Below are positions 36,801 through 46,400 of a stretch of DNA of 64,000 bases, one piece after another. The position numbers were made by a program, and so were the translations under genes. Source of the DNA: Aptenodytes patagonicus (taxonomy: Eukaryota; Chordata; Aves; Sphenisciformes; Spheniscidae); assembly GCF_965638725.1 (NCBI RefSeq), contig NC_134958.1, positions 22,537,964 through 22,601,963 of the forward strand. The letters are read 5' to 3'. Within the stretch, counting starts at the first letter, position 1, and each line of letters begins with the position of its first letter. The notes beneath the pieces are model-generated. The model worked only from the letters and a program-made list of their open reading frames with translations. It made no database searches and was not told where the DNA came from.

Positions 36801-37529
36801 CTGGACCGCCGCGTAGCACGGCCGAGAGAGGCCCCTCGCTGGGTTGTTTTTAATACCTCTGCGACTCAGGCACGTTTCGGCGTCCTCCGAGGCAGGGGCG
36901 GACCGCTGGCCCTGAACCCCCCTCCCCAAAGCCTTGGGGGGGGGGGGGGTGGGGGTGGGGGGTGACGGCGGCTGGGGCTCGAAGCACAGGAGGAAGCGAG
37001 ACCCCCTCCTCGAAAGGAGGGGGGGAGAAGTGCGGGCTTCGCGAGCAAGCCAGGGCGGGAAGGGCTCCCAGCGCCGGCGGGCAGAGCCCCCCCCCCCCGC
37101 CCGCCCCGGATCACACCGTCCCTGAGTCACCCCCGGGGGGCTGGGGAGGGGGAGCGGGGACCCCCGGGGACCCCCCAGCCGCGGACGGAGGAGGAGCCGG
37201 AGGGGGATGAGCGAGGCGGGGGCAGGACGGCCCCGGGGGGGGGTACCGGGGGTCCCGGCCCCGCAGCGCGGCCCTGGGGGTCCCGGCCCCGGTCCCAGCA
37301 CGCCCCCCCCCTAATCCCGCCCCCTCTCCCTGATTGGCCACGGCGGGGAGAAGCGGCGCCGCCATTGGCCAGCGACGCTTCAGTCAGTGCCACGTCCCGC
37401 CGGCGGCGGGCAGGGAAGGGAAGGGGAGGGCTGGGCAGGGGGAGGAAGGGGTCGCCCGGGCCCGGTGCCCACCTGGAAGGGGTTGACGTCCACCGGGTCG
37501 GCGAACGGGTTGGTGTCGAAGCCCGACAT
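24861..37529 (-). CDS. SCAMP2: Secretory carrier-associated membrane protein 2
   Basis: SCAMP2 is a four-pass protein of recycling vesicles and the trans-Golgi/plasma membrane that works in exocytosis and endocytic sorting. Exons 5' to 3': 37529-37473, 32065-31985, 31314-31225, 30233-30116, 29393-29265, 28725-28566, 28057-27956, 26199-26082 and 25006-24861. It is about 333 residues (human 329). Visible features: N-terminal NPF motifs (TNPFAD, VNPFQ, FNPFSE) that bind EH domains; a heptad-rich helix ([22 protein letters not shown]); the family signature [17 protein letters not shown]; then four hydrophobic spans from [17 protein letters not shown] to [14 protein letters not shown]; and a C-terminal tail ending AFRGN. 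The intron after exon 6 is GC-AG (donor CAG/gcaagt). The last exon lacks one base of a G/C run (plus 24962-24963), which breaks the frame as written, probably an assembly error. It shares a promoter region with MPI. Confidence 0.96.
32066..37472 (-). other. SCAMP2: SCAMP2 intron 1
   Basis: A 5.4-kb intron. I see an (AAAT)n microsatellite at 33001-33030, poly-A tracts near 33404, 34012 and 35885, and a GC-rich end next to exon 1 holding two inverted CCAAT boxes (GATTGGCC about 37333, CATTGGCC about 37364). No embedded gene or recognisable transposon. Confidence 0.55.
33001..33030. repeat. (AAAT)n microsatellite
   Basis: About seven tetranucleotide units inside SCAMP2 intron 1. Confidence 0.9.
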
Positions 37530-38271
37530 GGGCGCGGTCCCCGCTGCTCCGCTCCGTGGTTCCGTGGTCCCGCCGCCGCCGCCGCCAGCCGCTGCCGCCG
37601 CGCCAGGCACTTCCGGGTCAGCCGGGGCGCCTGCGCCGCCAGCCACGTGACTGACCCGCCCACCGCGCAGGCGCTTTGACCCCGCCGGGACGGGCGGCTC
37701 CCGCGGGGCGGGGCCGCGTGACGTCACAACGGCAGCCACCGCCTATGGCGCGGGGGGGGGCGGGGCGGTGTTTACCCTATAGGCGGGGCCGCGCTCTACG
37801 GGGGGGGGGGGGGGGCACCTATAGAGGGACCTATGGGGGGGGGCGGGCTCTGCAGGGGGTGTCCCTACAGGGCGCACAGCCCGCCCCCTACAGCCCGCCC
37901 CCTACAGCACGCCCCCTATAGAACGCCCCCTATAGAACGCCCCCTATAGAACGCCCCCTATAGAACACCCGCTGTAGCGGCCCCTATAGCCCCCCCCCTA
38001 GACCCCGCAGAGGTTCACGGCGGGCGGGCGGTGCCGGTGCTGGGGCCGGGGGCCGCCGGCCGCGCAGCCCCGTGGCGTTCTCCCCTATGGCCGCCATAGG
38101 GGGCGCGTAGGGCCCTGCCCCGCCCAGCCCGGCCCGGCCCGGCCGGGGGAGGCGGTGCCGCCGCCGGAGCCGCCGCCGCGGGACTACGGCTCCCGGCCTG
38201 CCCTGCCCTGCCGTGCCGTGCCCGGCCGTGCCGCGCCGCGCCGCGCCGTGCCCTGCCGCGCCGGCCGAGCC
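37530..38271. promoter_or_regulatory. Head-to-head SCAMP2/MPI promoter region
   Basis: The SCAMP2 and MPI start codons are 742 bp apart and point away from each other. The space is CpG-rich, TATA-less and full of CCTATAG/CCTATGG words. It holds a 14-bp tandem repeat (37880-37990), a 21-bp palindrome (38082-38102) and a short CCGTG/CCGCG repeat in the MPI leader (about 38190-38265). A bidirectional promoter is the simplest reading. Confidence 0.7.
37880..37992. repeat. 14-bp tandem repeat CCCCCTATAGAACG
   Basis: About eight copies at 14-bp spacing. Early copies read CCCCCTACAGCCCG and later ones CCCCCTATAGAACG. It sits between the SCAMP2 and MPI genes. Confidence 0.9.
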
Positions 38272-41200
38272 ATGGCGGAGCTCCGGGGTGAGCGGGGCCC
38301 GGGGGCCGCCCGGGGAGGGGGGGTGGGGTGGGGGGGATGGGGGCCAGCGGGCACCTCCCCGGGGGATGTGGGACCCGCGGGCCCGCAGGCTGTCCCCAGG
38401 GGGGTGGGCAGCCCCGTGGGGAGGGGGACCCTTGGCTGGGCGGGTCACCCCCACGGGGATGGAGACGCTCCCCCCCCCCCCCCCCCCCCCAAACCTCGGG
38501 GACCCCCAGGGCGGCGGGGCAGAGGCACCGAGACCCCTGCCCGCAGCCCGGGGACCCCCGAGCCCCCTATACCACGAGGTAAAATTGCCTCCCCCCAAAA
38601 AATACACCCTCTCCCCCCAAAGCCCTGGGTCCCTGCCCTGGCCCCCTCTCGCCCCTCACCGGAGGGCTCGGGGCTACCTGGCTCACGCCCCCACCGCCGG
38701 GGTGCCTGGGAGGGTTTTGGGGGGCAGAGGGTTATTTCTGGCCCCCCCCCCCCAATGTCTGGCTTCCCTCCCGCAGTGTTCCCCCTCTCCTGCGCCGTGC
38801 AGAGCTACTCCTGGGGGAAGGTGGGGCTGGAGAGCGAGGTGGCCAAGCTGCTGGCCAGCAGCGACCCCCTGGTCCAGATCCAGCCCGACCGGCCCTACGC
38901 GGAGGTGAGTGCCCGGCCGTGCGTCCCGATGTCCGTCCCGGTCACGCGGCCATCCCGGCCGGCCGGCCATCCCAACCGGCCGCGGCTCTCACCATCGCAG
39001 GTCCGGCCGGCTCGGGGAGGGACGCGGCTCCCCGGCCCGTCCCCGGTCCCCTATAGCCCCGGGGGGCTGCGGGGCTGGCCGGGGAGGAGAGGAGAAGCCC
39101 GGCGTGACTCAGCCCCCGAGGGAGCTGCCTTGGCCACATCGATCGCCTCCGGGGCCAAACAGCCTCGAGAAAAGCCCAAGTCATCCTGTTGGCCGCCCGG
39201 CTCAGGGGTCCGTCTGTCTGTCTGTCTCCCGCAGCTCTGGATGGGCGCGCACCCCCGGGGCGACGCCGTCATCCGGGATAACCGCATCCCCCAAAAGACC
39301 CTGGGCCAGTGGATCGCCGACAACCCTGCCTGCCTGGGGGCGAAGGTGAAGGACGCCTTCCAGGGTCGCCTGCCCTTCCTCTTCAAAGTGCTGTCGGTCA
39401 ACACCGCCCTCTCCATCCAGGCGCACCCCAACAAGGTAAGGAGACCCCCGGGGGGGGGGGGGGCAGCCCCGGCCGGACCCCACGGCCCCGGGGAGCTCAC
39501 CCAGCTCCTCTGCCCCCCTCTCCAGGAGCTGGCGGCGAAGCTGCACGCCCAGTTCCCCGAGCACTACCCCGACGCCAACCACAAGCCCGAAATGGCCATC
39601 GCTCTCACCCCCTTCGAGGGCTTGTGCGGCTTTCGGCCGGTGGAGGAGATCGTCTCCTTCCTCCAGAGTAAGGATGGCGAGGGAGGGCGGTCGCGAGGTC
39701 GGACCCCGATGCCACCTTCCCTCCCTGTGGTGGGTTTGGGGTGGGGACGGTGGCTGTGGTACTTTGGGATGGGGTGCTGGGCTCCCCCGCGGTGGCGGCC
39801 GCCGGGGATGACTTGGGCTGGCCACCCCGGCAGCCGTCCCCGAGCTGCGGGCGCTGATCGGGGAGGTGGCGGCGGAGCAGCTGGAGCGCAGCGGGAGCGA
39901 CGACCCCCGCGGCGTCTCGGCCGCCCTCCGCGTCTGCTTCACCCGCCTGATGAAGAGCGAGAAGAAGTTCTTCGTCGACCAGCTGAACATGCTGGTGAAG
40001 AGGATCTCCCAGGAAGGTGGGTCCTCTGCCCGCCGCAGACCCCCCCAGAGCGGTTTTGGGGGGACCGTGTTTAGGGGAGGGGACGGGGCACCCCCCCCAG
40101 CTCCCTCCCCAGCGTTGCGCCTGGTCTCTGCCCACGCAGCGGCGGAAGGGAAGGACACGTCGGGGAGCAACGGGGACCTGCTGCTGCGGCTGCACTCCCA
40201 GTACCCGGGGGACATCGGCTGCTTCACCATTTATTTCCTCAACCTGGTGAGGCTGGAGCCGGGGGAGGCCATGTTCCTGGGAGCCAACGAGCCCCACGCC
40301 TACCTGCAGGGAGGTGAGCATCGCGGCGGGCTTTCCTCACCCAGGCCCTCGCAGGGACTGTCCCCCAGGGTGGCCGCGGTCTCCTGCACAAGGTTGGACC
40401 CCCCCCCTGCCCCAGCCTAGGACGGGCGGGAGGGCCGGGGTGGGCTGACAGCGCTGCCTCCTCCCCGCAGACTGCGTGGAGTGCATGGCGTGCTCGGATA
40501 ACACGGTGCGCGCCGGGCTCACCCCCAAATTCATCGACGTCCTCACCTTGTGCGAGATGCTCAACTACACGCCGGCGCCCAGCAGCTCCAAGATCTTCCC
40601 GGCCGCGCAGAGCCAGCTCGACCCCAGCGTCTACCTCTACGACCCGCCCGTGCCAGACTTCGCCATCATGAGGATAGAGGTGAGCGGCAACGGATCCGCT
40701 TCGGGGACGCGGGGGGGGGGACACGACACCAGGACGGGACACCCCGACTTGGCTGTGCTCTTGGACATCTGGACATCTCGGTGTTGGCTGGGGTTTTCTT
40801 GGCATGGGTTCGCTCGCCCTTGCGGCTGCTGCCCTGGGGAGGATGGAGGGATGCTTGGGGCTGCCGGTGTCACCCCCGGGCAGCACTGCAGGCTCCCCTC
40901 CCTCCCCCGTTCTCCCTGCCTAGAGCTCGCTCACCTTCTCCAGCAGCTCCGGGCAGAGGGAGGAGCGGGAGGAGGTCTCGGGGGTGCAGCTTGGGTGTCT
41001 TCAGCTAAGCTGAGGTCCCTGGGCTTGGGCTGCGGCAGGGTGCGGCTCTGGGATGACCCCCCTTCCAGCTCTCCAAAGAGAAGAAAAGCTGGGGGAGAGT
41101 CGAGCCGCGGCGACCCTTTCCATTGCAGATCCCCCCCTCCATCAAGCTGTACCTCGTCTCCGCCGTGGACTCTGCCAGCATCTTGCTGGTGATCCAAGGG

Positions 41201-41347
41201 ACAGCCGTGGGCACCTCCACAGCCGCAGCCTCCGAAATGACTCTGCGTCGTGGCTCCGTGCTCTTCATCTCCGCTAACGAGAGCATCTCCCTCCACCTCT
41301 CCTCGCCAGACGGGATGCTGCTCTTCCGAGCCTGCTGCCTCCTCTGA
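38272..41347 (+). CDS. MPI: Mannose-6-phosphate isomerase
   Basis: A cytosolic zinc enzyme that interconverts fructose-6-phosphate and mannose-6-phosphate, feeding GDP-mannose for N-glycosylation. Exons: 38272-38287, 38777-38904, 39235-39435, 39526-39667, 39834-40016, 40140-40313, 40471-40679 and 41129-41347 (stop TGA). All are GT-AG and in phase, giving 423 residues, the same as human. Zinc ligands are in place by count: Gln110 and His112 (SIQAHPNK), Glu137 (HKPEMAIAL) and His276 ([20 protein letters not shown]). The signature [12 protein letters not shown] is also present, and the end reads FRACCLL. The gene is intact, unlike neighbouring ULK3 and SCAMP2. The start MAELRVFPLSC matches the human MAAPRVFPLSC pattern. 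Confidence 0.98.
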
Positions 41348-41965
41348 GCGGGACCCGGGACGCTTGGCCCTCCCCCCCCCCCCCCCCCCCTCCGGCCCCA
41401 TCGCTCCACATTTGAGTAGATAGAAACTGGCCCGGGCAAAGTCATCTCGCTTGGAAGCTTCCCCTCCATCTATTAAACCCCCAAACCAGCCCGCACCCCA
41501 CGTATAGAAAGAGCAATGCCACGAATCGACTCCTCGGCCGTGGCGCGGAGCAGAGCGGGCAGAGGAAGAGCATCTCCCCTCGCAGCTCATTAGCCACGTC
41601 CCGGTAGCATCATCCCCTCTGGGTGCTGCCGATGCCACACGGCGACTCCTTTTATTATTGTTTCCCCCCCCCCCCCTTCCTTCTCGCCGAGAAGCGGCAG
41701 GGAGGCCCGAGGTCTGCACCCCGGCTCTCGAGCGTCTCTGCCCGGCTTCGAGGAGCTGCTGCTCCCTCCTGCCAATGTGATGCTGAGGCTTCCTCCTGCT
41801 CCTGGGTGCCTGGTGGGCTCTTCCCGAGCCCGGCCGACGGCGGGCAGCCCTCTGAGCCGCGTCACCCCTTCCCCGGCTGTAAAAGGGGGCTGCTTGCGGG
41901 GGGGACGACGGAGCTGGAGAGCCTCCGGTGCTGTGAATAAAGCGGTGACTTTGTCCTCGGCGCAG
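41348..41965 (+). other. MPI: MPI 3'UTR
   Basis: Sequence after the MPI stop with poly-C tracts at about 41371-41390 and 41666-41678. It ends near AATAAA at 41936-41941; a weaker TATTAAA lies near 41470. Confidence 0.65.
41936..41941 (+). terminator. MPI: MPI poly(A) signal
   Basis: Canonical AATAAA. The FAM219B poly(A) signal faces it about 365 bp downstream on the other strand. Confidence 0.65.
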
Positions 41966-42290
41966 GGCAGCGTGGTGTAGGGAGCAGGAGGAGGACGGAG
42001 AGAAGCCGTGGCGTTTGCAGGGCCTTGGGGACCGGAGGTGGAGGTTGGGGGGGGGCAGCTCTGGCATCCCCCCAGCCCCGGCTGCAACCTTCCCCGCATC
42101 GCCCCGCGGCAGCATCGGCCCGGGCAACGCGGCAGCTCTGCAGGAAAACGGGACACCGGGGTAAAATGTGACGGGGGAAACCAGATCGCTCCGAAAATGC
42201 GCCAGGGTCAGGGAAGGAGCCCGGGTCAGGGAAGGAGCCCTCCCGAGCGGGGCTCAGCCCCCCGTCACAGCACCAAACACACGCTCCGAG
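41966..42290. other. Tail-to-tail gap between MPI and FAM219B
   Basis: A short gap with a direct duplication of GGGTCAGGGAAGGAGCCC (about 42205-42241). Nothing else is recognised. Confidence 0.5.
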
Positions 42291-42303
42291 TAACGAGATC
42301 CAT

Positions 42304-42309
42304 TTTATT
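42304..42309 (-). terminator. FAM219B: FAM219B poly(A) signal
   Basis: TTTATT on the plus strand, about 1.1 kb after the FAM219B stop. The FAM219B 3'UTR is taken as about 42290-43420. Confidence 0.65.
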
Positions 42310-43420
42310 GAGTGCTCCCTTCAACAAGGAAAATAATACAAAAAAAACCAACCCAGTTCAGGTCTCTAGACATCGAATATTTAAATAAGGTTTCTTTATA
42401 AGCAGCTGATCGTCCTCTACGTAGTTATGGCAGGACCGTGATTTAAGGCAACTTTTAAGGCTCAGAGCGGGTAGGCTCCCCAGCCACCCCAAACCTGCAC
42501 CCAGAGGGACCTGCGCAGAGCTGGCACCGGGGGGGTCGGCACTGCCCCTCGCCTGCATCAAAGCAGCTTTGGGGAGAACTGGAACGAGCCATTCGCTCCA
42601 AACCCAGAACCGACGGACTTTTAACGGGTCCCTCGAGAGGCGGAAAGCGGGGAGGTCCCAGCCCGAGCGGCAGCCGCTGGTGGCTGTAACAAATGCAGAC
42701 GCCTAAAGCTCAGCGGCCTGCCCCGCTCCGCTCCGTTAGGTTTCTCCCCGTCTTACCTTCTCTGCCGGAGCAGCATCTTTGATTCGGGTCAGCCCAGGCT
42801 TTGGGAGGAGGCAACCCGGCAGCAATTAATCGCAAGCAACACGAGATAGGTAAATGAAGCGGCCGACCCCAACCTCGCTGGCTTGGCCTCAGCCAGCCAG
42901 GGAGGAGGGGTGACTAAAGGTAAAATAAATAGAAGAGGGGTCTCGGGGCTTGCCAGCCCGGCCCCACACCGCGGCAGTTCGACCCCACCGTCAACCACCT
43001 CTTCGCTGGGGAGGGCAACCCACGTCCGGGGCCAGGTTCCTAATCCTCGACGTGGCCAATTAAAGGAGAAGAAGAGGTCAGGAACACCGAAGAGCATTTG
43101 CTGCTGCACCTCCCTTCCCTTTATACCCCCAGGGAGGTGCCCCAGGCTCTGCTCCTCCTCCCTCCCCACCCCAGCCAGGCGACGGGTCCCATCCAGGCCA
43201 CCTAAACGTCACCGTGCCACCTCTCCCCGATACTGCTGAGCCTAAGGAAAAGTCCTTCGGGGTTAGTTGGCTGCTGCCGCTCACCACGAGCAGCGTCGCA
43301 GCATCGTTCGGTCCCTGTGTCACCATCCCGGCGTGGGACACGGACACCAACAGCCATCCCACGGGACAAAGAAAGTGCTGGCTTTTGACCTGTTCTTGCA
43401 CGGCCCCGGCCGAGCGGCGT

Positions 43421-46400
43421 CTACTGGATCACGCAGGAGAGGTTTTCTCCGAAACAACAGGGGCAAGAAGAGGAGGCGATGGGTTTTGGGAGGATGAGAT
43501 CCAGATCTTCGTCATCGGGGACCTCGTCAAGGTGGTACCCATCCTGCAGCAGCTGCCGGCTCAGGTCCTGGTTCACCTGCTGGGGGGGGGGGGAACAAAG
43601 GAGGCAGAGCTGGTTAAAATTAGTCCCAGTTTAGTTAAAATTTAGGTCCCGGGGCTCGCAAAGGGTAGGGCTGCGAGCAGGAAGGGCATCGCGTCCTCCC
43701 TCCAGTGCCTTCGCGGGGGGAGAAGCAGCGCAACCGGAGCAGAGAAGGCGAAAGCAAAAGTCCAAAGAGCTTTTCCTGGGCTGCAGCACCCCGACACCCA
43801 CACCCCCCCTCCCCCCCCCCCCCGGGCCCCGTGCATCCCGAAACACCCCGCGGGCTGCGACACCCTTGTACGATGGAGCTCTTCAGCTGCCCCGCTGCAG
43901 GGTCTGGGGGTAGGCGACGCTTTAGGTGCGAAGGGCGAAGCGGCGACAGCCAGCCGGGGCTCGCAAAAGGGAGATTCGTGCACGGCTTAAATGTTACCGG
44001 GCAGCAGAGGCAGCAGTTCTGCCGAGCAGAGCTCTGCGGGATGGACGCGCGCGCACACACCCCGCAGGGGCGATGCTTCATTTCAGCCCCTGTACAGACC
44101 CCGAGGTGTAACGGGGGCGAGGGAACCCGCGGGGACCGCGCCCTCGGGGTCAAACCCCTGGACTTGCCTCGGCGGAGGAGTAGCCCGAGGAACATCTGGA
44201 TCCCAGCTCCCCGTCACTAAGAGAAGAAGGAAACGGTCAGAGCCAGCTGGGAAGCGGCGTCTTCGCTTGGGATACAGACGAGGGAACCTCGGTGGGAGGA
44301 AAAAGGGAGCCGGCAGCGTAACCCCAAGGGATTTGTTAAATTTGGGACAACAGGAGGGCTTCGCTGCCGAGAAGCGCCCAGAGCAATTGGGGATGCTCTA
44401 CAAGCGACAAGGAAAATCAATCCCCCCCCCAAAAAAAACCACCAGCTCTGAGCCTGCAACACCCCCCACCCAAAATCCTGGGATATTCACCCAGTCCCCA
44501 CCTGTCCGAATCGAGGGAGACCAGGTTTTCATCCGCCGTCTGGCTGAGCGCCGTGTAGCCCTTGTTAAACTTCACCGACCTGCCGGAAAGCAGAGGAACA
44601 AGCCCGTAAGGCATTCTGGTGTGGAAATGCAGCCACGGAGCTGACGGGCTGCGGAGCCAGGGCAGGAATCCCGGTCCCGAACGTCCCTTCCCACCCAGGC
44701 GTTGTCCAGGGCCACCACCAGCCAAGAATAAACTCCATCTAAGCTCTGGGCTACCCGATTAAATCCTTAACGCCGAACCATCCCCAAAACAAAGAGAAGG
44801 AGGAGCACGGCCCCTGCTAGAGCAACTCCTAACTTTTGCAGGAAAAGCGCTATCTTTTATTACCTCGGACGCTTGCCGGCCACAACAGAGCCAGCAGGCT
44901 GAAGTCCCAGACTCCTTTTTTAATCCCGAGTTCCCCAGTCTCCCCAAGGAATGCGGAAAAATACATCTCGGGAAAAGAAAACCGGGATCAGACCTTTTAG
45001 GCGCCGGCTTCGGCTGGTGCGGCGCGGGTCCCCCCAGCAGCCCCTGCCTTCGCAGCGCCGCCTTCGCCAGCTCGCGCTGCCTCTCTGAAAGCCAAGCACA
45101 GGGGCAGAGCTAAAAATGCCCAAGCACTCCCCAAGGGTCCTTTTTTTGGGGGCGGGGGGGGGGGGGGCCATTGCAGGTGGGTGGGCATTGCGGGTGGGTC
45201 GCGGGGATGAGGAGGAGGACCCAGGGACGGTGATGGGGACATTTGGGACGTGGGGATGGGGACGTGGCGGTGGGGATGTGGGGATGGAGACGTGGCAATG
45301 GGGATGGGGACATGAGGATGGGGACGTGGGGATGGGGACGTGGGGATGGAGACGTGGCAATGGGGATGGGGACGTGGGGATGGGGACGTGGCGATGGGGA
45401 TGGGGACGTGGTGGTGGGGACCTGGGGATGGGGACGTGGCGGTGGGGACGTGGGGATGGAGACGTGGTGATGGGGATGGGGACATGAGGATGGGGACGTG
45501 GGGATGGGGATGTGGTGGTGGGGATGGGGACGTGGCGGTGGGGACGTGGGGATGGAGACGTGGCAATGGGGATGGGGACGTGGTGGTGGGGACCTGGGGA
45601 TGGGGACGTGGCGGTGGGGACGTGGGGATGGAGACGTGGCGATGGGGATGGGGACATGAGGATGGGGACGTGGGGATGGGGATGTGGTGGTGGGGATGGG
45701 GACGTGGAGGTGGGGACGTGGGGATGGAGACGTGGCAATGGGGATGGGGACGTGGCGGTGGGGACGTGGGGATGGGGATGTGGCGGTGGGTACGTGGCGA
45801 TGGGGATGGGGACATGAGGATGGGGACGTGGCAGTGGGGACGTGGGGATGGGGACATTGGGGATTGGACATCGTAGGGAGAGCACGGGGGCACTGCAGTG
45901 CCTTCCATAGGCAGCACCTACGGGTTTTTATGGGGTTTTTTTTAATGGTTTTATCCCACCAAGGAATAAAAAGGCCACTTTCGGTCACTCCCGCCCTGGG
46001 CGAGAGGCGCAGATGTCTCCCCAAATCCCGGCAGAGTCCCTGGGACAACGGCGAGCATCGCTTACGGAGCTTGGCGTGAATGGAGGGAGGCTTGCTCATG
46101 ATGTACGGTCCCCTTTTCTCCACCGCATCCGCCGGCTTGTTCAGCCTCTTGCTTTCAGCCCGAATCAGCTAAAAAAAGGGAAAGGAGCAAATTTAGTAGC
46201 ATCTCCCTGTGGGGATGAAGTAAACCGGAGTCATCTCGGAGAGCATCTGGTCACTCTTGGGAACTCGACGTCAGCGGGGAAATCTGCCACCACGTCGGCT
46301 GGGGAGAGCGGGGAGGGGACGGCTCCTCCTCCCCAGCCCTGCGCTGCGACCGGAGGAGGGAGAGGAAAAGGAGCGAGCAGATCTCTTAGCAGCTGAAGGG

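Noticed and set aside
38155-40074. One continuous plus-strand frame of 639 codons covering several MPI exons and introns
   Set aside because: Introns here happen to lack stops because of GC content. Conserved MPI protein and clean GT-AG borders show the spliced form is right.
44920-46123. Minus-strand frames of 306-337 codons rich in [16 protein letters not shown]
   Set aside because: They translate the intron 2 minisatellite and run through FAM219B splice sites; only the short conserved pieces at 46066-46168 and 44994-45084 are real exons.
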